The notes beneath the pieces are model-generated. The model worked only from the letters and a program-made list of their open reading frames with translations. It did no database searches and was not told the origin of the DNA. The position numbers and the translations under genes are program-made. A stretch of DNA of 64,000 nt from Candidatus Phocaeicola excrementigallinarum (lineage in GTDB: Bacteria > Bacteroidota > Bacteroidia > Bacteroidales > Bacteroidaceae): NCBI GenBank assembly GCA_019120125.1, contig DWVR01000025.1:1-64000 (forward strand), read 5' to 3'. Below, one piece after another: positions 27,859-37,200 of the stretch; the stretch's first letter is position 1, and every line of letters starts with the position of its first letter.

Positions 27859-29955
27859 ATGAAAAAGCTTACCTTCATCTTCTGCCTGCTTCTGGCCTGT
27901 GCCGGACTGCACTCCCGGACCTTATCCGACAAAGGCGCGTTCCGCCAATGGCAAGACAACAAATACTCCATGTTCATCCATTTCGGATTATACTCCGAGC
28001 TGGGAGGAGTATGGAACGGACAGCCAGTAAGGCAAGGCTATAGCGAACAGATCATGGCTTTCGCCCCTATCCCGAAACTGGAATACGAGACGCTCGCAGC
28101 ACGGTTCAACCCGACACGGTTCAACGCCGATTCCATTGCGGCCTTGGCCAAACGCGCAGGCATGCGCTCCATTGTGCTCACCAGCAAGCATCACGACGGA
28201 TTCTGCCTGTTCCGCACCTCCACCACTGACTACAATTCATACGACGCCTCCCCGTGCAAACGCGACTTCGTGAAAGAAATGGCGGATGCGTGCAAACGTG
28301 CCGGACTGCACTTCGGCCTCTATTATTCACTCATTGACTGGCATTACCCGTACGCGTCTCCCATGTCGCCCCATAATGCGGATTTCATCACAGAGAGACA
28401 CCACGAATATTCCAAGGCACAATTGAACGAGCTTCTCACCCGATACGGTCCCGTCTCGGAACTCTGGTTCGATATGGGAGCCAACACACCGACGCAAAGC
28501 AAGGAACTGTATGAACTGGTACACCGCCTCCAACCCGACTGTATGGTGAGCGGACGACTGGGAAACGACCAGTACGACTTCTGCGTGATGGGCGACAACC
28601 AATATCCGGGGGCCACCCTGCAGACTCCATGGCAGACCGCCGCCTCCATGTTCGACGAGACCTGGAGCTACCGGTCATGGCAGGAACGGGGAAAAGTGTG
28701 CGACAAGGTGAAAGAAAAGACCCGTAACCTGATCGACGTGGTCTCCCACGGCGGAAACTTTCTGCTGAACATCGGTCCTGACGGAAACGGGAATGTAGTA
28801 CCCTTCGAGAAGGAAGTCCTGGAGAACATAGGAAAATGGCTCCGCCAGTACGGGTATGCCGTGTACGGGAGCAGGCCCTCTCCTTTTCAGACGGACTTCG
28901 GATGGGGGGCGGTGACCCGGAACGGAAAGCGTCTGTATCTCTTCCTGTCGGGCGAATACCCGGAAAACGGGAAAATCACATTCGACATGCCCGGATATAC
29001 CCTGCAGGAGGGGGACGGAAAAATGGCCACCTACCTGCAATACGGCGACCAGATCGTACTGACCGTACCGGCTTCCGCCTACAAGGACAGTGTGGTCCAT
29101 GTGCTGACCCTCGATTTCGACAAGACCATCGAGCCTCTTCCCGGAAACGGTGTAAGAAGCGTCATGCTGACCTCACAGAACGCCACCCCCCTCTACAGCT
29201 ATTCCTGTTTTGACTACTACAGCAACTATAAAAGCACGGTAGGATATTCCTGGAATTTCGAGCAGATCCTCCTGAAACAGCTCGACCTGATCTATACTCC
29301 ACAGGAAGCGGGCAGGGAAATCGACCTGACCATTGACGACAAGACCTATACGCTGACTCTCGACAAAAAGAGACCGCAGGAAATGGAAGCGCTTCCGGGC
29401 ACGGAATGGGGCGGCCTGTATCTGTGCGGCCCGGGCGGAGGCTCATTCCTGTCACCATCCACATTGAAGACAGACCGCGAGCATGCACCGGTAAGAAACG
29501 AAAAATGGGAAGTTCTCAGACAAGACAGCGGAACCATCGCCTGCGGGACGTTCGAGACCTACTACCTGATGCGGGAGATCGAATCCCCGCGGGCCCAACG
29601 GATTGTGGCGGAAGTGGGAGCCGGAAACGGTATAGAAGTATATCTGAACGGAAAATCCATCATGAAGCATCTGAATCCGTACCGCTGCACATTCAGGAAG
29701 GAACTGGTGGTCCTCCCCCTGAGAAAAGGGAACAACCAGGTGGTAGTCCGCCTCTACAACCGTTTCGAGAACCAGTCAGGCTACCTCCTTCGTCCGGCAA
29801 CCCGACCGGTCGTCTACCGGCAGGAAGTCACACTCCCCGAAATTCTGAACGGAAAGTCACATACGGTAACCGTCAGGCCGCACAATCCGGTTTCCCCCCA
29901 CACGGATGCCGGACTCTCGAACCTGCGCATCCGGCTCAGAAGAATCGCGATGTAG
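27859..29955 (+). CDS. Secreted alpha-L-fucosidase (GH29)
   Basis: 698 residues from the ATG at 27859, which begins a clear signal peptide (MKKLTFIFCLLLACAGLHS). The frame is open upstream to 27733, but that part overlaps mutB and the hairpin. The GH29 catalytic barrel fills about 20-340: HHDGFCLF near 104 and LWFDMGA with the likely nucleophile Asp205. The C-terminal half contains beta-sandwich modules, one possibly carbohydrate-binding. It cleaves fucose from host or plant glycans in the periplasm or at the surface. No SusCD pair is adjacent. Confidence 0.9.
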   Translation: MKKLTFIFCLLLACAGLHSRTLSDKGAFRQWQDNKYSMFIHFGLYSELGGVWNGQPVRQGYSEQIMAFAPIPKLEYETLAARFNPTRFNADSIAALAKRAGMRSIVLTSKHHDGFCLFRTSTTDYNSYDASPCKRDFVKEMADACKRAGLHFGLYYSLIDWHYPYASPMSPHNADFITERHHEYSKAQLNELLTRYGPVSELWFDMGANTPTQSKELYELVHRLQPDCMVSGRLGNDQYDFCVMGDNQYPGATLQTPWQTAASMFDETWSYRSWQERGKVCDKVKEKTRNLIDVVSHGGNFLLNIGPDGNGNVVPFEKEVLENIGKWLRQYGYAVYGSRPSPFQTDFGWGAVTRNGKRLYLFLSGEYPENGKITFDMPGYTLQEGDGKMATYLQYGDQIVLTVPASAYKDSVVHVLTLDFDKTIEPLPGNGVRSVMLTSQNATPLYSYSCFDYYSNYKSTVGYSWNFEQILLKQLDLIYTPQEAGREIDLTIDDKTYTLTLDKKRPQEMEALPGTEWGGLYLCGPGGGSFLSPSTLKTDREHAPVRNEKWEVLRQDSGTIACGTFETYYLMREIESPRAQRIVAEVGAGNGIEVYLNGKSIMKHLNPYRCTFRKELVVLPLRKGNNQVVVRLYNRFENQSGYLLRPATRPVVYRQEVTLPEILNGKSHTVTVRPHNPVSPHTDAGLSNLRIRLRRIAM

Positions 29956-29986
29956 AAGAATGGGGCTGTATCAAGAATGATTTGAA

Positions 29987-30061
29987 ACACAAAGGCACAG
30001 AGACACAGAGCTTTCTGTTTTATGGATCTGCAGAAATGCTGTCTCCGTGTCTTTGTGCCTT
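29987..30061. terminator. Stem-loop repeat between fucosidase gene and metF
   Basis: ACACAAAGGCACAGAGACAC (from 29987) pairs with GTGTCTTTGTGCCTT (30047-30061) and flanking bases around a 26-base loop. It lies between converging genes and is a close relative of the stem-loop at 27763. Confidence 0.6.
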
Positions 30062-30067
30062 AATTCC

Positions 30068-31030
30068 TCAATAAATGGCCTCGGCGATTTTCCGCACACT
30101 GTCAGACGCCAGCAACGTGTAGAAATGAAGCCCCGGCACGCCGTGCCTGATAAGATCCTTACACTGCTCAATGCCCCACTCCACTCCTACGGCCTTCACT
30201 TCTTCGTCCGTCTTGCATTTGCGGAGTTCCGCGGCAAAAGGTTCCGGAATATCCGTGCGGAACACCTTGGGAAGAACCGTCAGCTGACTTTTCAGCACCA
30301 CAGGCTTGACACCCGGAATAATCGGCACATTGATCCCCTCTTTCCGGCAACGCTCCACAAACGAATAATATTTCTCATTGTCGAAAAACATCTGGGTCAC
30401 CACATAGTCGGCGCCGTTGCGCACTTTCTCTTTCAGATAGAAAATGTCCGAGTCCATATTGGGAGCCTCCTCGTGTTTTTCAGGATAGCAGGCCATGCCA
30501 TACGAAAAAGGCGTCTCAATCCCCTCAATCTTCGAACCGTCGAGCGCGATTCCCTGATTGAACAGGTTGACCTGCCGCTGGAGGTCGGTGGCATGCTCAT
30601 GATACAGATCCCTGTCCCTTGCCGGGATGTCCAACGACTTCGCGTCCCCACGAAGCAGCAACAGGTTTCTGATTCCCAGAAAATTCAGGTCCAGCAAGGC
30701 ATATTCCGTCTCTTCCTTTGTGAATCCTTTGCAGATGATGTGCGGAACCGCCTGAATACCATACTTGTTCTGAATGGCCGCGGCCACGGCCACCGTTCCC
30801 GGACGCTTGCGCACCGTAGCCTTTTTCAGATTCCCGTCGGGCTGAGGGACATAGATTGTCTCACTATGATGCGAAGTGATGTTGATGTATTTCGGCTCAA
30901 ACTCCTTCAGTTTCTCAATCACGTTATACACCTTCTGAATGCTGTTCCCCTTCAGCGGAGGCAATATCTCGAACGAAAAGACCGGACGCTGGCTGTCCTT
31001 CCTGTTTTCTATAAAATCTATAACTTTCAT
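30068..31030 (-). CDS. metF: 5,10-methylenetetrahydrofolate reductase
   Basis: 320-residue FAD enzyme making 5-methyltetrahydrofolate for methionine synthesis. The FSFEILPP motif near 20 carries the family's catalytic Glu, followed by ITSHHSE, and QMFFDN near 185. I use the ATG at 31030 (MKVIDFIENRK); the longer frame from 31057 overlaps a promoter box at 31055-31062. Monocistronic, convergent with the fucosidase gene. Confidence 0.94.
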   Translation of the reverse strand: MKVIDFIENRKDSQRPVFSFEILPPLKGNSIQKVYNVIEKLKEFEPKYINITSHHSETIYVPQPDGNLKKATVRKRPGTVAVAAAIQNKYGIQAVPHIICKGFTKEETEYALLDLNFLGIRNLLLLRGDAKSLDIPARDRDLYHEHATDLQRQVNLFNQGIALDGSKIEGIETPFSYGMACYPEKHEEAPNMDSDIFYLKEKVRNGADYVVTQMFFDNEKYYSFVERCRKEGINVPIIPGVKPVVLKSQLTVLPKVFRTDIPEPFAAELRKCKTDEEVKAVGVEWGIEQCKDLIRHGVPGLHFYTLLASDSVRKIAEAIY

Positions 31031-31054
31031 ATCTTTTATTAATGTGTTTCTCCG

Positions 31055-31062
31055 CAAAGGTA
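31055..31062 (-). promoter_or_regulatory. -7 box of metF
   Basis: The minus strand reads TACCTTTG, 24 bases upstream of the ATG at 31030, which fixes that start. Confidence 0.5.
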
Positions 31063-31183
31063 ACGAATCTTCAAAAAACAGGCTAATATTATCCGTCTTT
31101 TTAAACCAGGTTTCTACGGCTCTTTCATTGTAGGGGTGGACTCGTGTGTCCGCCCGGATATATTGCAGGTGTTATCGAGAATG

Positions 31184-31338
31184 TCTCAAAATAAAAATTG
31201 TCTGCCAAAAAGCAATGTCATCCTGAGCGGAGCGAAGAAACAACGTTCGATGAAGTCAATCTCGTGTGCATTGGCTTGTGTTTTCGAGATCCTTCACTCC
31301 GCTCAGGATGACAAAATGAAAGTGGATTTTTATTTTGG
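31184..31338. repeat. Inverted-repeat element of the CATCCTGAGCGGAG type
   Basis: Arms at 31216-31237 and 31292-31313 (TGTCATCCTGAGCGGAGCGA against its complement) match 21 of 22 and enclose 54 bases. Outer arms CAAAATAAAAAT (31187-31198) and its complement (31326-31337) are also inverted. It lies immediately 3' of the unknown secreted protein gene. It could terminate transcription or be a relic of a non-autonomous element. Confidence 0.75.
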
Positions 31339-31339
31339 A

Positions 31340-32011
31340 TTACTTTATTCCCAGACAGTAATTAATCAGCAGGAGCATATCGATGGTGTTGGCCGTATCA
31401 AGCTCCATCCGCCTGATGTAGTCCTTTATTTCTTCTTTGTGCGAGGGGAAAAGCTTCTGCAGATCCTTTACCCTTTTTATCTTTTTCTGCTTTCCGTTTA
31501 TGCTGATGTAATAGGTGTTGTCGCTCTTACGGGTGTAGACATCCGTGTTCTTCGCGCTCTGATTCTGGTAGGGGGTGTACTTTTCCGTCCCGTAAAGTCC
31601 CAGATTGGTCATCTTCAACGTGTACACGCTGCCTTGGGTCACCATGCCCAAGGCTCCTCTGGAACCGATGTTCACGTCCTTCAGCAGCCAGTCCACATAG
31701 ATGACGCCGTTCTTGGCGTTCACCACCTCCCGGAAGCCCTTGGCCGCAGGCACGAACTTGTGGCCCTCAATCGTGATGGTGTCCACCTGCGCGGGGTTGG
31801 TCATCTCCATCATGTCCTCCCCTTGCCGGAAATACATGGTCTTGTTGGCCGCGTCATAGTTCATCACGGCCTGGCTCGTGGTACGGTTCCTGAACTTGAT
31901 CTGTGCCGTGGTGAAGCTGTCGAACAGAAAAATCCTGTGGTATTGCTGTGCATAAAGAGGCGGCAATGCCATACACAGCTGCAATACGATGAATGTAACG
32001 AGTTTTCTCAT
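31340..32011 (-). CDS. Secreted protein of unknown function
   Basis: 223 residues with a signal peptide (about 1-21, MALPPLYAQ). The middle is beta-rich, with repeated short strands (TNPAQVDTITIEGHKFVPA); the C-terminal 60 residues are Lys-rich and helical (KQKKIKRVKDLQKLF). I do not recognise the family. Length and style match exported Bacteroides proteins of unknown role. It is preceded by low-complexity repeats and followed directly by an inverted-repeat element, and is probably transcribed alone. Confidence 0.65.
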   Translation of the reverse strand: MRKLVTFIVLQLCMALPPLYAQQYHRIFLFDSFTTAQIKFRNRTTSQAVMNYDAANKTMYFRQGEDMMEMTNPAQVDTITIEGHKFVPAAKGFREVVNAKNGVIYVDWLLKDVNIGSRGALGMVTQGSVYTLKMTNLGLYGTEKYTPYQNQSAKNTDVYTRKSDNTYYISINGKQKKIKRVKDLQKLFPSHKEEIKDYIRRMELDTANTIDMLLLINYCLGIK

Positions 32012-32015
32012 ATAT

Positions 32016-32213
32016 AAATGAAGAATTAAGAATGAAGAATGAAGAATAAAATAAATGAAGAATGAAGAGTGAAGAACAAAATAAATGAAGAATGAAAAGT
32101 GAAGAACTTAGAAATGAAATAATTTGTGTGAAATCAAGATTCTTCATTTCTCGCTTTTCATTTTATAAAATTCCTCATTCTTCATTCTTAATTCTTCATT
32201 TTCTAAGTTCTTC
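32016..32213. repeat. Low-complexity AATGAAGAA repeats with long inverted arms
   Basis: Two tandem 30-bp copies at 32048-32077 and 32078-32107 differ at one base. The stretch 32016-32046 is matched 30 of 31 by the reverse complement of 32171-32201. A further GAAGAACTTAGAA (32101-32113) is inverted at 32201-32213. No gene is present. Confidence 0.8.
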
Positions 32214-32223
32214 ATTTATAAAA

Positions 32224-32254
32224 GTGTTCCGGAACCTCACGGCCCCGGAAACAC
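32224..32254 (-). terminator. Terminator of the SusC-SusD operon
   Basis: GTGTTCCGG (32224-32232) and CCGGAAACAC (32245-32254) pair with one bulge. On the minus strand the stem is followed by TTTT. It lies 31 bases after the SusD stop codon. Confidence 0.65.
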
Positions 32255-32285
32255 CACTACTTACGTTATATGTGCTAATTTCGGA

Positions 32286-34226
32286 TTAGCGACCGGCACC
32301 CCACGCAGGTGCATTCAAGTCAGCCCACAAACGTTCGGTTGCAAGAACCTTGTCATACAGACCGGAGGAAGTTACGGTCAGACCCTGTTCCTGATAAGCG
32401 GCTTCTCTTACGTCTGCCGAAATATCCTCATCAGTGATACCACCTGTCGGGAAACGACGGGGAATCTCACCAACCGGAACTTGTGCATAACTTGTACGCG
32501 GCAGGATATTCGAGTCGAAGCTCGGATAGCCGGAACGGCGTGCAGTCACGTACACTTCATTCGGATAGAGAGTGAAGTGGATCAGCTCCTGCAAATAGAT
32601 CTTTTCCAGCTTCTCTTCCGGAGTGCCTGTAAAGGCGTACTGCGGACTTGCCAGCATGGTGTTGATCTCACCGTCTTTCAGGTCAATCTCACCTTCAAAC
32701 GGGTCATAACCGAAACTGCCTTCCACATTGCTGTAGTAAGTCACCTGGTTGTCGCGTGCCAGTTCGTTGTATGACTGTACGGAGAACGAAAGCGCACGGT
32801 TGTAGTAAGTCTCGGCCTGTGCCTCGTTCCCGTTCAGCATGGCGAACTCAGCCAGATAGAGGTTCACTTCTGCCGCACTCAGATACATTCCGTACCAAGG
32901 ACGGTCGATGGTTGTGTATGTGTACACATCATCCGGCAAAGTGGCGGCTTCCACCTCCTGGGCGGATGTATAATAACGCCCGATAATCATCATACGGTTC
33001 AAAGTAGAGAACACCTGATAACTTTTCGGATTCTGTCCCTTCTCATTATGCAGATAAAGTTCCTTGTCGGCATTCGGATAATTCTCGGGGAAGTACCATT
33101 TATACGCACCGCTCGCGTCATTGCCGGCGTTCCAGTCTTCCGTGATACCATAGTAACGTACCCACGGTTCGCCCGGACCACCCCAGCTTACGAAATCCTT
33201 CTTGCCGTCCGCGCCTATTGTATAATTCACATTCGCTTCGATGAAATCAGGAATTTCCAGACCTGCGTCATAATATCCCTGCACAACCTTGGAGTTCCAG
33301 TAGTTCTTGGTATAGAAGAAACGCACACGCGGGTCACGGTTGTTGACCATGAAATCAATCATCGTCTTTGTTCCCGCGCAACCGGTGAATCCGTTGCTCC
33401 AGTGATAGATACGGTCGTTCACGTATCCCTGGTCACCGGTCAGACGCACGTCGCCCTTGTGGAAACGTACATCCTCCTCCAGCGCGTCAATGTAACCGCA
33501 GGAAGCGCTCGCCACGTCAGCAGCGATCTGTTTTGCCTTCGCTTCGTTCTGTGCCAACAGACGGACAGCGATACGCAACTTCAGGGAGTTGGCGAACTTC
33601 GCCCATTTCTCCGTGTCACCGCCGTACACCACATCCTGGTTGGCCTGCATCACGATGTCAGGAGACGAGAAAGTAGTGATTGCCTCGGTCAATTCATTGA
33701 TCCACAGGTCATAAAGGCTTTCCACGGTGTCGTATTCCGGAGTCAGTGTGCCACCGTAGGCACCCATACATGCTTCCGTGTAAGGAATGGAGCCGTACAT
33801 GTCGGTAGCAAAAATACCTTCATAAATGCTCAGCAGCTTGGCGGCAGCCACATAACCGGCATTGGCCGCACGGTATTCATCATCCTGCAGTTCCATTTCG
33901 TGTTCCATAGCACGCAACACGCGCAACACATTGATGTACTGGCGGTTCTGGTCACCGTCAATCGTCAGGGTCAGAATGCTTTCCGAAGCACCTCCGGTAG
34001 AAAGTCCGAATCCTGCCCACTGATACTTCATCGGGGCGTTGTAGTAATATTCCAGATACGGCTGGGGGTCAAATACGTTTACAGCCTCAGCAAACAGATA
34101 AGGCACCTCGCCTTGCACCACTGCCGACGGGTCTGTATTCATCTCTGAAAAGTCATCGCGACAGCCCGTGGTGGTCAATCCCGTACCGAGGGCGATGGCT
34201 GCCAAAAGTAATTTATATGATTTCAT
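32286..34226 (-). CDS. SusD/RagB-family outer-membrane lipoprotein
   Basis: 646 residues. The lipoprotein signal ends at the lipobox Cys in TTTGCRDD. The sequence resembles the SusD-like_2 group (TPR-rich surface nutrient-binding lipoproteins), which pairs with SusC porins. The start could also be at 34235 (MTNMKSYK); the ATG at 34226 gives a standard signal peptide. It follows the SusC gene after about 20 bases. Substrate unknown: no hydrolase, regulator or sigma/anti-sigma genes adjoin it. Confidence 0.93.
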   Translation of the reverse strand: MKSYKLLLAAIALGTGLTTTGCRDDFSEMNTDPSAVVQGEVPYLFAEAVNVFDPQPYLEYYYNAPMKYQWAGFGLSTGGASESILTLTIDGDQNRQYINVLRVLRAMEHEMELQDDEYRAANAGYVAAAKLLSIYEGIFATDMYGSIPYTEACMGAYGGTLTPEYDTVESLYDLWINELTEAITTFSSPDIVMQANQDVVYGGDTEKWAKFANSLKLRIAVRLLAQNEAKAKQIAADVASASCGYIDALEEDVRFHKGDVRLTGDQGYVNDRIYHWSNGFTGCAGTKTMIDFMVNNRDPRVRFFYTKNYWNSKVVQGYYDAGLEIPDFIEANVNYTIGADGKKDFVSWGGPGEPWVRYYGITEDWNAGNDASGAYKWYFPENYPNADKELYLHNEKGQNPKSYQVFSTLNRMMIIGRYYTSAQEVEAATLPDDVYTYTTIDRPWYGMYLSAAEVNLYLAEFAMLNGNEAQAETYYNRALSFSVQSYNELARDNQVTYYSNVEGSFGYDPFEGEIDLKDGEINTMLASPQYAFTGTPEEKLEKIYLQELIHFTLYPNEVYVTARRSGYPSFDSNILPRTSYAQVPVGEIPRRFPTGGITDEDISADVREAAYQEQGLTVTSSGLYDKVLATERLWADLNAPAWGAGR

Positions 34227-34246
34227 ATTCGTCATTTTTTCGTTGG

Positions 34247-37200
34247 TTAGAATGTAGCGTTAATGGTGAATGTATAGCTTGCCACGTACGGACTTACCGA
34301 ACGGATCATAAACTGACCGGCCTGAGTACCACGGAGAGACTCCGGATTGAAGTTGTTAGGCAGGGAGTTCAGCAGATAGCCCAAGTTGCGTCCTGTTACC
34401 GACAGATTGATGCCAGACGCACCGATCTTCTTCGCAAACTTGCCCGGCAAACGATAGCTCAAGGAAACCTCACGCAAGGCGATGTAGTTCAGTTCGTGGA
34501 ACCAGTCGTTGTTCTTCGTTACAGTGGCACGGCCCCATGAGTTGTTCCAGTAGTTCCAGGAAGAAGCGTGCTGCGGATCTACTATTTTACGTTCCACCAA
34601 GTCGGCATACAGCTCACCGCCTTCGGCGATGGTGTAAGTACCGGTCGGGGTGCTGATGGTCTGTCCGCCCGGCATGATGGCGTTCGGGATGATACCGTCG
34701 TCATATACCTTGCCGTCCCAGATAGAAGTGTAAGTGATACCTCCGTGTTCGGCGGATGTGCCGTTCAGAGAGCTTTCCAAGTAACCGTATGCAGTACCAT
34801 AGTGAGAACCGTAGATAGCCACCATACCACCGAAGCGCATGTCAAGAGAAGCGCTCAAGCTCCAGTCCTTGTATCTCAGAGTCGTATTGATAGAACCCAG
34901 GAAGTCAGGCTGGATAGAACCTACTGTTTCCACAACTCCCGAACGGTCGTAGTAAACGGCCTTGCGGGTTTCGTAAGAATCCAGACACAGGATAGGAAGG
35001 CCTGTATTCTTGTCAATCTTCGGAGCCGCGTCAGATTTCAGCAAACCATATTCACCACCCACTTCGGCTACAGAAGCGATACGGTAGTTACCGTAATCGG
35101 CGTCACCTTCCATTTCGATGAAGTTTGCCACATTTTCATGCAATTCCACAATTTTAGAACGGTTTCTTGTATAAGTGAAGTTCAAGTCCCAAGTCCAGTC
35201 CTTGGTAGAGATCGGAGTGGTGTTCAGCGCAATTTCCACACCCTGGTTCTGGATGTTACCGGCATTGATCAGCTGGTTGGAGATACCTGACTCGGAAGGA
35301 ACAGCGATTGTCATAATCTGGTCACGGGTATTTTCCTTATAGTAAGTGAAGTCGATACCGATGCGGTTGTCAATGAAACGCCAGTCGAGACCCACTTCCC
35401 ATGAACTCTTGCGCTCCGGCTTCAGATTCTGTGAGTAAGCGGTAGTCGGCACGCGCAGACCGTAGGTGTTGTCCAGACCATACAGCGAGTAGGCCGTATT
35501 GATGGTGTACGCGTCGGTGTCGTTACCTACCTGCGCCCATGATCCGCGGACTTTCAGGAATGAGATCCATGACGGCAGTTTCTCACGGAATGTCTCGCTG
35601 ATCAGCCAGGAAGCTGATACGGACGGGTAGAAGTAAGAATAGTTACCGTGCTGGTCGGAATAAACCAGTGAGGACGACCAGTCGTTACGTCCGGTGATAT
35701 CCAGATAAACCTGGTCTCTCCAGCTTACAGCCACCTGAGCGGCTACAGACAGGATGGTCTTTTCACCGGAAATGGTACCTGTGGAAACAAGGGCGTTCTT
35801 GGAGTTGCCCACAAAGAACTGGCCCGGAATGATCAGACCGCCGTTGGTCTGCTCCTGCAGTTCCTGCTGGTAGTTGTGGTAGTATTCGCCACGGAGGAAT
35901 CCGCTGAAGTTCCAGTCCTCAGTGAAACGCTTGTTCCACATGAAGTTGGCGTTCAGGTTGGTCTGTTCCTTGGTGTACTGGCCCAACTTGTACATACCGC
36001 CTTCGTTGGCGTAACCGCTACCCAATTCCTTGGATTCGTTGCGTTTGTAGTAGTAGTTGTAGTTTCCTTCAGCCACGAACTTCAACCAGTCGGTGAGGTC
36101 AGCCGTCAACTTCACGCTCGGACGAACCGAAGTTTCCTTCTGGGTATATTCGTTTTCAAATACGGACCACCATGTACCAAGACCCGGCAGGTTACCATAC
36201 TCGTCATTGTAGTTGTTGCTTGCCATACCTCCGTGCGAGCCTTTATACATGTTTCTGTATTTACGGGTATCATACATACGGCCCCATGTACCGTCGATGA
36301 ATCGCTCGCCGAAGTTGGTCTCACCACCCTGACGCGGAGTAGAGTTGGCGAATGAGATGCCCGCTTCGATTTCTACCTTACTGGTGATCTTGTGCGAAGC
36401 CTTTGCCATGAAAGAGAAACGCTGGAAACGGTTGTTCGGCGTATTACCGTCGGCATGCTTGAACGACATGGAGGTGTAGAACGAAGAAGTGTCATTTCCA
36501 CCCTGAATAGATACGTTGGTGTTCGAGTTGAAACCGTTGTCGTATGAATCCACGAAGTTGTCTTCATACGCCTGGTAAGGCACCATTGAATAATCATAGA
36601 ATTCGATGGGCTGACCGTCAAATTTTGGTCCCCATGAAGTATCTCCTGTCATCGGACCGAACGGTTGCACCGAACGGTCACCGTTGGCGTTCAGATAGAA
36701 CGAATCCGTGTCCTGCATGTTACCGGAAGACTTATAGTCTGAATATCCGGACATATAACCGTCGCCTCGTTCGTTCTGGAAGCTCGGTCCGCCGTACACA
36801 TGGTCGATACCGAATGTCTGGGTCACGCTGATGCCCAAGCCTTTCTTTCCCTTACCGCTCTTGGTGGTGATCACAACCGCACCGTTCAGACCGCGTGAAC
36901 CGTAAAGCGCGGTAGCGGCGGCACCTTTCAACACGGACACTGTCTCGAAATCGTCCGGGTTCAGGTTCTTCAGCTCGTTACCCCAGTCGGTATCACTGGT
37001 CGCCCAGTTCGCATCACCTTCCTTGATGTCGTTGCTGAGAATCACACCGTCCACCACATAGATAGGCTGGTTGTTCTTACCCAGTGTGGAGGCACCACGG
37101 ATCATAATACGTGAAGAACCGAACAGACCACCATCACCTGTGGAGATGTCCACACCGGCCACCTTACCTTGCAGGGCCTGTACCGGGTTGACCACATTGG

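Noticed and set aside
30047-31042. 331-codon open frame on the plus strand
   Set aside because: Antisense shadow of metF; its product has no recognisable features.
33048-34148. 366-codon open frame on the plus strand
   Set aside because: Antisense shadow of the SusD-like gene, with no signal peptide or motif.
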